A stretch of 64,000 bases of DNA from Trachythela sp. YZ-2020 (GCA_016169945.1 JADLSH010000085.1:1488001-1552000); one strand, 5' to 3'. Positions 1 to 12,203 are shown, numbered from the stretch's first letter. Numbers and translations are program-made. Notes: generated by a model not told the origin, from the letters alone.

Positions 1-3000
1 TACCACTTTTCGTCTCTTCAATTTGTTCAATTGAGCTTTCATAATCACGAGCTTTTAAATGAGAATTTTTCTTTGCCTAAAGAGAATTGATCAAATTTAC
101 ACACGAGGTAATGATTTCGCAGGGAGAGCGCACCACCCAAGAAATGTGTCGTATAAAGCCCCGGTCAAAGTTGATGAGAGTCAATGAGGGATACAACTCT
201 CGCTCGCGTTTGACTCCCACAAGTGTTTCGATAAGTGTATAGAAACACAGGAAAAAATGTTTTCTATTTCTTTTATAATATAACTCAAAAGACATTTTTT
301 AAACTCGATTAATTTACAAATTCTCATTACGTACGCATGCTGCTGCTCGTCAATAGACAATTTGCATTATAGACTAAATTTTGTTCTAGGCAACGAGAAG
401 GGAATCAATCACAACAGCTACAAAGAACATAATAAGATTACTAAAATTGCAAAGTTTGTTTGCGAAATGTTGTAAAATGCGGAAAATATAGCCTTGCAAA
501 GTTTGCAAATTTTGTATACTTTTGTATTACGTGCGGAGATTCCTACCACATTCGGCCCGAATGCAAACTTTGCAAGGCTATATTTTCCGCATTTTACAAC
601 ATTTCGCAACCAAACTTTGCAATTTTACTAATTTTAGTAAGATCAAAAATTAATCTATAATGTAAATTGTCTATTTCGCTGCAAGAAAACAACTCTGTTT
701 CAAAATTAACAGTCAAAAATGTGTAAAAGCATTAAAATTGTTTTTAAATAGTATTCAAAGTTTTATAATTCGCATTAAATTTGTTTTTTTTATGATTTTA
801 AATTTTGGCGGGAAAATTTCCGTGTTTATAGAAACACGCTTCTCGACCAATCAGCGCTCGCGTACTATAAATGTTATATTATAATAACTCTTATCAACTC
901 TCATCTTCGTTTCACAAGAGCTTAAGAATAGTACGACATTGCCCCCAAACATCTTTTTACCACAACTTTAAATCTACATGCATGCATGCAGCGTTGTAGA
1001 ACGTACTTTTTGTTCCTCGGTTCTCTTGTCACTATATAATTTGATCGATTTCTCAACTTGCTGTTCAACCTAAGGACAAAAAGAAAGAAGCAGATGAATG
1101 AGGCTGGTATCATAATTGATACAGTCTTTGCCGGAGTAAGATGTTAATGGCAAAGTGAGGGAACCCTCTATGGAGCATGGAGCTCAGTGATATTTACAGT
1201 GTTACAAGTTATTTGACGAACTGATCGATTTACTCAGAGATATTGATTACTGCACGATCGATAATTCGTGATATTTTTACACGTGTATCGGGTGTCCCTG
1301 AAAAACTGTTTGATTTAATAAAACGTAAAACTAGAATATATATTACACTGAAATAAGTTATATTATTATTGTTCAGAAAGGCCTAACTTAGGGCCTGTTT
1401 ATATGACCCCGGCTAAGCGGGACGGGACAGTTGCCGAGATCCCGCTTGTAGTATAAACTCTATTGAGTGTTTATATGATCCTGCTTCTATCCCGCCTAGA
1501 CGGGATCCCGGCATCTGTTGCCGGGATCCCGCCTAGCCGGGACGAAAAATTCCCATATAAACACTCTATCCCGGCCAGGCGGGATGAACTTTCTTCTGAG
1601 CACGCGTAAATCCCTTTTCTGCAAGGAAATATGACGTCAAGCACGTAAATGGCCCGGCAATGTATTTTGTCCATATAAACACGCCATCCCGCCAAGGCGA
1701 GTTTCCCGGCTAGACGGGATGGAAACGTCCCGTCCCGCTTAGACGGGATCATATAAACAGGCCCTTACATTTTGATGCATCAAGGATGGATTTACTCCTC
1801 TCCTATCCTTGGCCAACCGGGACGCAGGAGGGCTTACCAGGGTAATTATCAAACAAAAATAACAATAATTTGACAAGCTCAGCCCCTTGACCCTTCCAGG
1901 GGTCCTTAGTGATAATGTATCATGCCTCGGTCGAATGTCACGCCCAACTTCAGGCCCAGTGACCGTTCAGCACCCCCCTACCAAATCTAGCTGCGTCCAT
2001 CCCTGTGATGTTAGTATATTACAATACGATTTTCATGCAGTATTGACTGAGCTATTGATGTTTCACATTGAATATACTGTATTAAGCATGTTTGACAAAC
2101 ATAAAACGGCCTATCAAATACCATTTGGTTAAACTTGATTGTTTCAAAGATCAATATTTTTCAACTGAAAAATGCTTGTCCTTAAGCATGAATAAATCGT
2201 CTTGGTCTGACAATCATGCCATCATAGGAATTAATGTTTGATAATTTATTAATCCAATTGTCTCACAAAGTTGTCTCAAATTTCTTGGATGCTGGTCGTG
2301 CAGGACGTCCCAAATTATTTGCCTAAATTCATGGCCTTATTTCAAAGGCCATGAAGCACTAACAAAATTGTAAATCTACTAGACAAGTCTAGGAAATAAT
2401 TAAAATTTCAAATTAACTTCATTTAAATTGCCAAATCTATTTACTTATTCGAGTGTAATAACTGTTCTAGTTTTTCTAAGCAGCGTAAGATTTCTTTCGG
2501 ACGCCTCGTATACTTGGAAGAAATTGAAATATATACTAGGTTGTGAATTAGGGATGAAAATATTCAATCTAATACTGTACACCATTGTTTGCAGACAAAC
2601 TAGACAGACACCCTATACCCTTGCATTGAAATCGCAATAACAAAGTTTACTCTAATGCCAGACAATTTTACCAAACAATCCCTGCTCAAAACTGATTGCT
2701 AAATGACAGTTAAGATAATCCCACAAAGCAACATACAAACAAATAACACAATTATAACATTTTACCGGTTTTCTTGTTTTAGTTTGATTGTCGATAAAGA
2801 TTTTCAGTTCTTTCACAGCATCATCATTTAGCCTACCTGCTAAGTTTCTAAACGTAATAAAATTATTGAAAGCTATATAAATGCCCTAAACAAATATTTC
2901 TCGATTCTAACTCGCTGTACCAAAAATTAAGATTTATATTGAGGGCGACTTTTTTGCAGAAATTATTTTTGACCAAGAAAACCTCCTTCTGTTAATTTTT

Positions 3001-6000
3001 GGCATGTTATTTAGACACAACATTTTGTACCGATATATGATGAAAATAAATGTTTTGTGCAATTTGTTATAACATTATTCACTAACTTAAAACCATACTA
3101 AACCACCACTAACTTTAATACACCAAACAATATTCACAGTAACACATGCAATAGACCACTTGCAGAATTACTGTCCGAGCTTAGCATTATACACGCTTAG
3201 CCTCGACTGCATTCTTTGATTTCTTTTTAATTCTATCCAGTCTTATGCTATGTTTGAAGTTGAGGTTATGCTGTATAATATTAACATTGAATACGATATC
3301 AAGCCACGTGAGACCACTAACACTACATTTTCTTATATTTATTATACTATACTAAGATGCCCGCTGTCACCGATAGGGATGGAATTGGTAGCTGTTCACG
3401 ATGCATCAGGATGAATAATCAAGCACCAACACATGCAATACATGTACAAGTTCAAAAAGATATTCGAGGACAAGGGGCAGCAGAATCCTGGGTGGGAAGC
3501 TTGAAATGACTGTGTGCACAGTTAGATGGCGACTAATCATATATTGAACCCTTACACACCCACTATTTGCATACCATTAATGCACCGGGAACGATTCTTA
3601 ATTCCCTGTTAACTTCCTTCTAGATATTGTACCAATAAAATACATGACTATTTGTACAGTATGCTCCAGTAATTCTGCAATGTATACCTTACTTTATTCT
3701 AATTATAATAATTAGTAATAAAGATTGCTTGCATACTTGTGCAATTCTGCCTCATTTTCAATTTCTGATGCCATTTTGGTCCAGGCTGTCTTGAGTGTTC
3801 TAAAAATATCATATCATTCTGGGTAAATTTTAGTTTCATCCTAGCTACATGCACAATTATATTTTTTGGTTTTCATTAAACTCAATATAGCATATTATTT
3901 ATATTATATGCATAACGGCAATATCTTTTTGTATTTTGTATGCTTATAGAATTCTGTTTGTAAGAAACACTATTAATAGTTTATTTTATTTTATTAGCAA
4001 TTAGCAAATTGCAGTCAGTGATGGTATGTAAAATATTCACATTGCTTACCCAACAAGGTCCTTTCCACATTTTGATGCTTTAAGTGCCAGTTGAGTTAGA
4101 TTTTCAGCATACGTCTGCTCAAGTTTTGATCTAAATATTGAAAGACTTAGTTTATTATTATTTAAAAACAAGACAAGTTTATAGTAATACCATGACCTTA
4201 GCTTAAATGCAGAGTTCAGAGGTGGGGTGGGCATAGTAGCTAGCACCTTAGTGTAGTAATTTAAGGGCATTGGTCTATCACTTCTGGCACCAGGGTTTCA
4301 TTCCTGAAATATATACTGTACAGGTAATGTATTTAATAACTGTCACATCTGGGTAAGCTGAATCATAGAAACAGGACCTAATTTAGTCAGTAGCTTTGGA
4401 GGGGGTCGAAATTAATACATTTGTTTCAGTCTACTATAACTGCGTACAACCGGAATTATAGTAGATTTTGAAATTTACTAGAATCTGTCTGAAGATCCAT
4501 TATTCCTTTACTGTAATTTGTCTCTGAGAGCCTGTCCAAATGAAAACTCAACAATGAAATCAACAGTTTTAAGGGGAATATTATCTTGAAGTTCAATACT
4601 GATCCCAACCACATTTTTTACTACAGCTATACAAAGAGAATACCCAGATCAAGAAGTTTACTGTTCTGTCAGGCATTTTACTATATTGCAAATGACATCA
4701 CATAATGTCAGTGATGTTTTGTTGGTTTCTTCCATGTTAGTGTCAAATGCCATCAATGAGCCGTCAGCAAGGCTGCGGTTGTTGCTCTTGTGTGAGCATT
4801 TTGAAAGGCCAATTTCTGCTGAATTTATTCACTACAGGGATTATCGCTGTTGTCAGGAGTACTTGTGATGATTTTGCCACCCAAAATGGCAGACTATTTA
4901 GTGTGACATAATAATATTTACATGTGATTGCAAGATCTGAATATGGATCATAGCGGAATAGGGTTAATTTCGACCCCTGCCTAGTAGGCTGATGTGATAT
5001 ATCAATATTTTTCAAGATAAATCGATACTTCAAAATATCGATATTTGATATCCGATTTTTCGCATATTTTTCGGCAATTATGCATGTTCTGCTAAAGTTG
5101 AGAAAATAGGTGCATGATGGCATCTTTTTACCATATGTCCGACAATGTCTGGCGATTCCAGCAAGCAGTGGACCGACTGGAAGATTGGTGAACAATTTCG
5201 CACATTTGTTTATTTTACGTTCGAACTTTGAAGCATAGCTTTTCACAAACATAAAAATGTGCAGAAAAACAAAAGAAAATGACAGTTGTATATACATAAA
5301 GATTAGGTTTTCTAATTTGCATAATATCCATAGTCAATATTATTGGTATTTTTCTTTCAATGTCGATATTCAATATTTTTTTCAATATCGCATCAGTCTA
5401 CTGTCTAGCTAATTAAGAAAATATGTTTTAGGGCAAATTAGGATTTATCTAGTTAGTTACTCTCTATGAACTCTAGTAGCACTGGTCAGACAATTTTAGG
5501 AGACACTCTTGCCAATTTAAGGAGAAACAAGGCACTCTTGTTTGCTATTATACTGTGTCTTAAACCAGACAATTTTAATCTCCAATGGGAATGTGTGGGT
5601 GTTAATTGGTTAACCAGATTATCTGCCATATCTATTAATTATTGACTTACCGAGTGCCAATGCACCTGATAATGTGCTATTTTCGAAGATTTGTCCCACA
5701 AAGGGCGGAGCTCAGAATCCCCAAACGAAACAGACTTTTCCATAACTAGACCCCGATAATGTAGGGGCCAGACTGTTTTTTGCACGTGGAATACTTTCGT
5801 GTTCTGTGGCAGCTGCGCAGAAATTAAGCCAAAACACTTACATGGATTTTTTAGCATTTTTTTGAAAATGCGCGGACAGAAATTCAGCTTCGAAATTCTG
5901 CACGGGTCTAGGGGAGTGTCAAAGCAATCATGGAACAAGTCTGCAAAGTAGAAACCTTTTTATCAACATTCCCTTATTTTACTCTGTCTATAAATACCTG

Positions 6001-6499
6001 ATGATTTTACCAGTCAAGGGGAAAGTTGTAAAACTATTAGTCACACAGGAAGTTGTTCCAACTAATAATTATAAAAGTTTGATTGCAATTTTATATTAAC
6101 TAGATCAAGTATACTCATGATCGCAATGCCTATTAAATCACAGTTCAAATCAAATTACAGTCAAAACAATGTTTATATTTGTACACATTAATTAACTGAC
6201 AATATTTAATAAACGATAGATATATACCTTGAATGTAGTATACCACAGACATCCTTACAGAAATCGTTACTCTGCCTGCAATACTTTCGCAGTTCGTCAA
6301 AACTTTTGACATCCTATTGCAAAAAAATGGAATGTTTTGATTCATTCGAATACGTCTGTATGTTCGTCTGAGCAGATTGAGTCAGTAATATATTGACATT
6401 GTGTCTTGTGATACACTCTCAAAATCGATCAAAATCAGCAGGATATTATACAATATATATACGATTTCTTACCCAGAATCGATCTTCAAACTTCACCAT
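1..6499 (-). CDS. F-BAR domain protein, NOSTRIN-like, 5' half (partial)
   Basis: Seven exons on the minus strand read in one consistent phase: 6473-6499 (start codon), 6228-6313, 4050-4130, 3737-3799, 2766-2847, 1007-1069 and 1-76, which continues past the window edge. Every junction is GT-AG and about 159 residues are visible. The product opens MVKFEDRFW and then has DELRKYC, DFCKDVCGIL, KLEQTYAENL and TAWTKMASEIE. This is the FCH/F-BAR order: a conserved FW near the start, an 'ERxxLExxYAxxL'-type helix, and then charged coiled-coil helices. F-BAR proteins form curved dimers that bind and bend membranes and link them to actin or endocytosis. The spacing and the DFCK...IL segment look most like NOSTRIN; FES/CIP4-type relatives are possible. 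The rest of the F-BAR and any SH3 domain would lie left of the window. Introns carry two MITEs and an inverted repeat. Confidence 0.8.
356..671. mobile_element. MITE with TA target duplication
   Basis: A 316-bp non-autonomous element in intron 6 of the F-BAR gene. Its ends are inverted (GACAATTTGCATTATAG at the left, its near reverse complement at the right) and it is bounded by TA at 354-355 and 672-673. A second inner inverted pair (about 438-507 against 562-640) gives a long hairpin. The TA duplication suggests mobilisation by a Tc1/mariner-type transposase; no coding capacity is present. Confidence 0.7.
1391..1764. mobile_element. PIF/Harbinger-type MITE, TTA target duplication
   Basis: A 374-bp element in intron 5 of the F-BAR gene. 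The terminal inverted repeats begin GGGCCTGTTTATATGA and both flanks carry TTA (1388-1390 and 1765-1767), the 3-bp duplication typical of PIF/Harbinger. The inside is built from short palindromic GC-rich blocks of the CCCGCCTAGCCGGGAC type repeated in both orientations, which contrasts with the AT-rich surroundings. Confidence 0.75.
4982..5402. repeat. Inverted-repeat element in F-BAR intron 2
   Basis: Imperfect ends of about 19 bp (TAGTAGGCTGATGTGATAT and the reverse complement of CAGTAGACTGATGCGATAT) flank 420 bp rich in ATCGATATT-like motifs. It looks like an old MITE. I could not fix a target-site duplication, so the superfamily is left open. A 177-codon open frame across it on the minus strand has no recognisable domain. 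Confidence 0.45.
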
Positions 6500-7889
6500 T
6501 TTAGCAAAATCAAAAACAAATTTCTAGCAAGTTCTTGTTTGTTGTTTTGAATTCGCTTTTCGTTTCAACTTTATATTTATATTGCAAATCACGAAAATGG
6601 TACCCGTTAGGTACTAGGCTTTAGAACAACTCACACGCGGCCAACATATCTCTGGCGACATCGACGATGCATAAAAACTGTCAAAATTTCCTAATTTAGT
6701 TCTTCTGCAATATTCTTTAAACAAATCAGTAAAATAGGTCAAATTACTCAAATGAAATCATGAAGCAATTCCTTAAAAGTACATAAAGATATACTTCCCG
6801 GCGTAGACATACCCAAAAAGGTCAAATTTTCCGTAAATCCCCCCAAATACGTAGAGACATTATCCTATTACCTGCTAGATACAAGCATTTTATTTTGAGC
6901 GGAAACCAAACCGTTTTCATTTTCCATGTCAGGATCAGTGGGTCACAAGCAGAATAGTGGTTTCGTATGGGACGCCTTCGGTCAGATCAAATGGTCCGCG
7001 GCAATTTCAAGGAATTCAAGGGATATAGATTAATGTCTCTCTGTTTACACATAAATCTATAACCAATTTAAGACAAGGGTACCTGCAAGGTCAGTGAAAC
7101 ATGACATTTATGCAACACAAATTATATTTAGTAGATTGTAAATTAATTTGGCATTGACCCAGTGTGTATGTCAGAAGATATCAGGTTGCGGGCTGGCTTG
7201 CGTTGTGTTTAGGTCAGCATACTCTAGCAAGTTTGCCAGGATGAGACATCAGCAAGCAGCAGTGAAAACTTGTTTACAATTCGGTTTACAAGCTAAATGT
7301 ACCAGGTTTGTCACAAAACATGAAAACATTAATTGAAATTTTTGTAACATCTATTTCAAAATATCAATATTCTCCATGTATTGTTGTTCCACATGGAATT
7401 TCCACATGAAATTGTGGAAATACAATCGGGGAAATGAGTGTACTGCGCAGCACTTACAGCGCACGACCACAATGCAATGCGTTAGAGAAGTTTCAGATAA
7501 AACCCCCCTATATCCACAAAATAGATCTGCTGTGTGGCTCGCACGCTATAAGAAGATATCAAAATCTTGCCTATATTTTGAAACAAAAAGTTCCATAACC
7601 AAAATATTCATTCATTCATTCAAAATTAATGACGAAAATGTCGCAATTATATCCCAAGGAGCTCCAAAACTTCAAGAAATATCCGTTGTGGTTTTATCAC
7701 CAATTACATAAAGTTCAGAATGTATGTGCAAGCTTCGTTTTATGAAGTTGTGTGAGAGAAGTAGACTGTTTACAATTAGGTTGGTTGCCAATAGCTGAGC
7801 TGTATTTCAGGCCATGTATTTTATTAATTGGCCTGAATACATTAAAGTAGATCAGTATAAACCAGGACGAACTCTACCATAGGCGGATT
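6500..7889. other. Upstream region of the F-BAR gene, no gene seen
   Basis: This 1.4-kb stretch separates the first F-BAR coding exon from the large palindrome. It presumably holds the F-BAR promoter and any 5' untranslated exon. I see only short frames without domain-like composition and no clear repeat structure. Confidence 0.4.
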
Positions 7890-8529
7890 TCCTGGGGGGG
7901 TGCGGGGATGATCATTAACATATGAGGGGTGAGCATTATCTTTAGCTTATCAGGTGGAGCATCATTAGCATAAGAGGTGGAGCATGAGTTGGCGCATAAT
8001 CATTACTATATTAACATAATTACGTAATTAACATAAACATTAATTAATTATGCAACTCGGTCCTACTCCTTTGAACCTCTCAACCTCATTAATATGCAAT
8101 TACGTCACAGAACAAGACCAGGCAAGGCGAATTTTGCTGAGTTCAGCATATTTTGTGGTTACATAATAACAAGTAGAAATATGGCTTTATTTTTGTAAAC
8201 ATTTCGATTTATAAACTCCTTATTATTAATAAATATATTCTCGTATCTAGTATCGCCTTATACGAAACAAACGGCTTTCTTAGACAACCAATATAGAGGC
8301 CGGTAAAGGGGGGGGGGGGGGGGGTTCGGATCACGTTTCACGTGAAGAAAAACAGCCATTTCACGTTTCACATTTAAAAAATTAGTCATTTCACGAAAAT
8401 TGAAGAAAACGTTTTCAAATGGTGTAAATTTTATTTTTTACATTCAATATTTAAAGCCTTTCTTAACCCGTTACATTATTTTTACGTTTTCGAAACTAAT
8501 TTCACCAATAAAAACTCAACATGGTTGTC

Positions 8530-9312
8530 AGGTTTTGTCTTCGGTCGGCCTAGTTCAAAGCTAGTGCATTTTCATACCGATATTCAGGAACAATTATCCT
8601 GCAAGCCCGTTTTTCAAGTTTTTCGAGATCATCCGAAAGATATTTTGGAAGAGAGTCATGAAACACTTCACACGTTCTCCACACGCATATTCAGCAACTG
8701 GCCGAACACAAGTGACATAGAACAAAATAAGATCCTTTGGTGGTAATTTACCTCGTTTCAATTGTCTTTTTACATATGTTCTCGATATGTGTTTTCCATT
8801 TAAGATCGTCAGAAATGGATAGGCCTAGCAGTTTTGCACACGAGACCACTTCAATTTCTTTATTGTTGATAATGACAGGGTCGAATTCAGCATTCGCAGT
8901 TGAAAAGTCAATACGAATTGAACTTCTTTACACTTAGATTAATTTAACTGCATACCATCATTCCTAGACTTCGAGGCGAATTCATTAACATAAACTGGCA
9001 TTGCACTACAGGGTGTCCCAAAAAAAAGTAAACCTTTTGAAATTTTCCTATTGTAATAATTTGAATGCCTGGGCATTATGCTGAACCCACTTTCTATACT
9101 AACTATACTTTTTTACGCACCCGTGGGTTCAGCATTCAAATTCAAACAAAGGCTTCATTTCGAAAGGTATACTTTTTTTCGGAACACCCTGTACAGTAGA
9201 TTGATCTTCATTTACAATTTCGGACATGATTGAGTCGTCAACGTATTTCCAAAGACTCGCATCGCCAGCAACGTCGGGGTCATTTATCATGCCTAGAAAC
9301 AGCCAGGCTTTA
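8530..9312 (-). pseudogene. LINE reverse transcriptase fragment (degenerate)
   Basis: Minus-strand reading gives a late part of a non-LTR retrotransposon RT: LWKYVDDSIMSEIV (the catalytic YxDD motif), then MQLN.SKCKEV, EFDPVIINNKEIEVV, AKLLGLSISDDLKWKTHIE and FYVTCVRPVAEYAC. That order (YVDD, 'LN..KCKE', 'LG...s.dl.W..H', 'R..lEY') is characteristic of LINE RT/thumb regions. Stops and frame changes interrupt it. Comparison with the other palindrome arm shows it inserted only in the left arm. A MITE at 9009-9191 split it just after the YVDD block. The poly-G run near 8308 marks the 3' side of the insertion. Confidence 0.7.
9009..9191. mobile_element. Mariner-type MITE (CAGGGTGTCCC ends)
   Basis: A 183-bp element with ends CAGGGTGTCCCAAAAAAAAG and the imperfect reverse complement CGGAACACCCTG, flanked by TA on both sides (9007-9008 and 9192-9193). 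An internal inverted pair sits around TGAACCCA and TGGGTTCA. It interrupts the LINE RT relic. Confidence 0.75.
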
Positions 9313-9659
9313 TGCGAAGTAATAACAAACGGTTTTCTGAGTCGTCCTAAATAGCGACGCAAAGATAGACATAGTTCTTACAGGGATTTAAACCTTACAA
9401 CGTTTCAAGCGTTTATATATAGCAGAGTGTGAAAAGCAGACTGTGATTTTTAAGCGAGATTTCAACAAGTTTTACAAGCATTGTTTTCATACAAAATTGT
9501 GTGTAAACACAATTCTATGCGTAGGTTGGAAGTCGTTAGTAAGTCATCGGTGATTACTAATAAGATTATCTAGCTGCGATTTGTATGAAAGGAGAATATT
9601 TAATGCTAGGACGGGGTAATGTTATACAGTTTATATAGTAGGTGGATAAAATGGGAGAA

Positions 9660-10340
9660 TAATGGATAACAATATACTGTAAGATATCCTAAGATATGGC
9701 ATGATATCCTAAGATACTGTACAATATCCTAAGATACTGTATGATATCCTCAGATGATATCCTAAGATACTGCATGATGTCCTAAGATACTCTATGATAT
9801 CCTAAGATACTGTACGATACCTAAGATACTGTACGATACCTAAGACATACGCCTGTATTCTAAAAGCTCACTCACACTCACACTTAAAGAGTGGAGATTC
9901 AATCTGAGCTTCCCTTGAGTGTCAATGCTGTTTTTGAATAGCTGGAGGGTGAGTACTCACATAGTAAGGTACGGCACTAACCCTCCAGCTATTCAAAAAC
10001 AGCACTGACACTCAAGGGAAGCTCAGATTGAACTTCCACTCTTTGAGTGTGAGTGTGAGTGAGCTTTCAGAATACAGGCGATAGACTTGCCACAAGTCGA
10101 TCTCGTACCAGCGAGCGGCGAAGCTGCGAGCCGATACTGTATGATATCCTAAGATATCCTAAAATGATATCCTAAGATGATATCCTAAGATGATATCCTA
10201 AGATGATATCCTAAGATGATATCCTAAGATACTGTATGATATCCTAAGATACTGTATGATATCCTAAGATACCGAATAATATCCTAAGATACTACATGAT
10301 ATCCTAAGGTACTCTATGATATCCTAAGATACTGACTAAA
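9660..10340. repeat. About 20-bp tandem repeat, left palindrome arm
   Basis: Repeats of the unit ATGATATCCTAAGATACTGT run over about 9665-9845 and 10135-10335, split by a hairpin MITE at 9850-10080. Units vary by a few bases and some are shortened to ATATCCTAAG only. The inverted counterpart is at 11378-11660. Confidence 0.85.
9850..10080. mobile_element. Long-hairpin MITE
   Basis: Nearly its whole 231 bp is an inverted repeat: CGCCTGTATTCTAAAAGCTC at the left is mirrored at the right, and the arms meet at a short centre around 9955-9975. ATA lies on both sides (9847-9849 and 10081-10083) and may be a 3-bp target duplication. It is inserted in the 20-bp tandem repeat of the left palindrome arm and has no counterpart in the right arm. 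Confidence 0.7.
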
Positions 10341-10349
10341 ACAATGATT

Positions 10350-10583
10350 ATGCCTACCTCCAAATTGAGCGAGCCTACCTCCAAATCGAGCGAGCCTACC
10401 TCCAAATCGAGCGAGCCTACCTCCAAATCGAGCGAGCCTACCTCCAAATCGAGCGAGCCTACCTCCAAATTGAGCGAGCCTACCTCCAAATCGAGCGAGC
10501 CTACCTCCAAATTGAGCGAGCCTACCTCCAAATCGAGCGAGCCTACCTCCAAATTGAGCGAGCCTACGTCCAACTCGAGCGAC
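10350..10583. repeat. 21-bp minisatellite
   Basis: About eleven copies of GAGCCTACCTCCAAATCGAGC, alternating between AAATCGAGC and AAATTGAGC variants. Because the period is divisible by three, it leaves spurious open frames on both strands encoding seven-residue repeats (SEPTSKS-like). I do not regard these as genes. A shorter inverted counterpart is at 11258-11360. Confidence 0.85.
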
Positions 10584-10683
10584 CTTTGCTCCGAGCCGAG
10601 CTATAAGATGTAAGGGTAGCCCCGAGCAGAGCCTAGTATATATCTCCGAGCAGAGCCTAGTATATAACTTCGATCGAGCACAG

Positions 10684-10808
10684 CTTAGTATAAGGAAGAT
10701 AAAGATAAGGAAGATAAAGACAAGGAAAATAAAGATAAAGAAGATAAAGATAAGGAAGATAAAGATAAGGAAGATAAAGATAAGGAAGACGAAGATAAAG
10801 AAGATAAA
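10684..10808. repeat. 15-bp purine-rich tandem repeat
   Basis: About eight copies of ATAAGGAAGATAAAG with minor variants. The reverse-complement version (TATCTTCCTTATCTT) occurs on the other side of the palindrome centre at 11217-11256 in fewer copies. Confidence 0.8.
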
Positions 10809-11085
10809 CCATAACCCTTTCCCTAACTTCCTAACTCTAACCTAACCCTCCCGCAACCCTTTCTCTAACCCTAACCCTCTAACTCTAACCCTTTATGTAA
10901 CCCTTCCTCTAACCCTTTCTCTAACCCTAACCCTCTTTCTAACCCTCTCTCTAACTCTAACCTTCTCTCTAACTCAAATCATAACCCTTTTCTAACCCTA
11001 ACCCTAACCCTCTCTCTAACCCTAAACTTAGCTCTAACTCTAACCCTCGCTCTAACTCTATCCGTCTCTTGAGCCCTAACTCTAG
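10809..11085. repeat. Degenerate telomere-like (CCCTAA)n tract
   Basis: The tract is dominated by CTAACCCTAACCCT and variants such as CCCTCTCTCTAA and CTAACTCTAACC. The opposite strand type (GGTTAGAGAGAGGGTTAGAGG) appears at 11175-11205. It resembles interstitial telomeric repeat of the metazoan TTAGGG type, decayed. The strand order (C-rich left, G-rich right) is the reverse of what a chromosome end-to-end fusion leaves. Confidence 0.7.
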
Positions 11086-11216
11086 TACTTACATAAAGTC
11101 TAGCTCTAACAACATGGTTAAACTGAGGGCTGTGACTATTAACTAGAGATAGACTTAGCGTACGTAAGTATTAGAATTGGGGTTGGTTAGAGAGAGGGTT
11201 AGAGGGAGGAGTCTTA

Positions 11217-11660
11217 GCTTTATCTTCCTTATCTTTATCTTCCTTGTCTTTATCTTTTCGATTTGGAGGTAGGCTCTCTCGATTTGGAGGTAGGCTCGCT
11301 CGATTTGGAGGTAGACTCGCTCGATATGGAGCTAAGCTCGCTCAATGTGGAGGTAGGCATAATAATAGTTTTAGTCAGTATCTTAGGATATCATAGAGTA
11401 CCTTGGGGTATCATGCTGTAAACCTTAGGATATCAAACAGTATCTTAGGATATCATACAGTATCTTAGGATATCATACAGTATCTTAGGATATCATAGAG
11501 TATCTTAGGATATCATACAGTATCTTAGGGTATCATAGGGTATCTTAGGACATCATGCAGTATCTTAGGATATCATCTTAGGATATCATACAGTATCTTA
11601 GGATATCGTACAGTATCTTAGGATATCATGCAATATCTTAGGATATCGTACAGTATCTTT
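11217..11660. repeat. Right-arm mirror of the satellite layers
   Basis: In order: 15-bp pyrimidine repeat (11217-11256), CGATTTGGAGGTAGGCTCGCT repeats of 21 bp (11258-11360), then CAGTATCTTAGGATATCATA repeats of about 20 bp (11378-11660). Each is the inverted form of a left-arm layer with fewer copies, so the copy numbers have drifted apart since the palindrome formed. Confidence 0.8.
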
Positions 11661-11770
11661 TTATCCATTGCTCTCCCATTTTATATAAATAAATTGATAA
11701 CATTGCCCAGTCCTAGCATTATATATTCTCCTTTTATGCAAATTGCAGCTAGATAATCTTATTAATTAGC

Positions 11771-12203
11771 AATTATTGAACTCGGTTTTCGCGTGATATG
11801 AAGAATTATCATGCCCGAAGTTTGCTGTTATCAACCGAAGCCGCAGGCTGAGGTTGATAACGGCAAACTGAGGGCATGATAATTCTTCATATCACGCGAA
11901 AACCGAGTTCAATAATTGTTTTATTATTTATTTAAAAAATTAAAAATATCTTGCGTGCTAGACAGTCAAGAATTACGAAATGCGCGAGGTCAACAAATAA
12001 GTTGCATAATATTCCCCGTCGCTTGCAGCGTCAGTTGCATATTGACGCGTCAATAATTATCATATTGACTCGCTTGACCATATTTGGCAAGCTGTCGCCG
12101 CGTAAAGAGCCTGGACACGAGGTTGTTGAGTTGATATGACGATTTCACAGTTGGCTGTTAGCCAATCAGAAACCAGGAAATTTTTAAATAAATAATAATC
12201 ACC
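11771..12203. mobile_element. Nested hairpin insertion in right palindrome arm
   Basis: A near-perfect 147-bp hairpin (11771-11917, arm start AATTATTGAACTCGGTTTTC) is followed by a second inverted pair, TTTTATTATTTATTTAAAAA at about 11919 against TTTTTAAATAAATAATAATC at about 12181. Both lack counterparts at the equivalent point of the left arm (about 9555-9565), so they are later insertions. No coding sequence is seen. Confidence 0.6.

Noticed and set aside
4764..5297. 177-codon minus-strand frame
   Set aside because: No domain-like pattern; it crosses an inverted-repeat element inside an intron of the F-BAR gene.
10304..10613. Open frames of 89 codons on both strands encoding seven-residue repeats
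   Set aside because: They are a by-product of a 21-bp tandem repeat (period divisible by three). No start context, no domain, and mirrored repeats occur at 11258-11360.
10809..11205. Chromosome end-fusion scar
   Set aside because: A fusion would place G-rich repeats left of C-rich ones; here the order is reversed.
9660..11660. CRISPR-like array
   Set aside because: Repeats are directly abutting with no unique spacers, in a eukaryotic genome.
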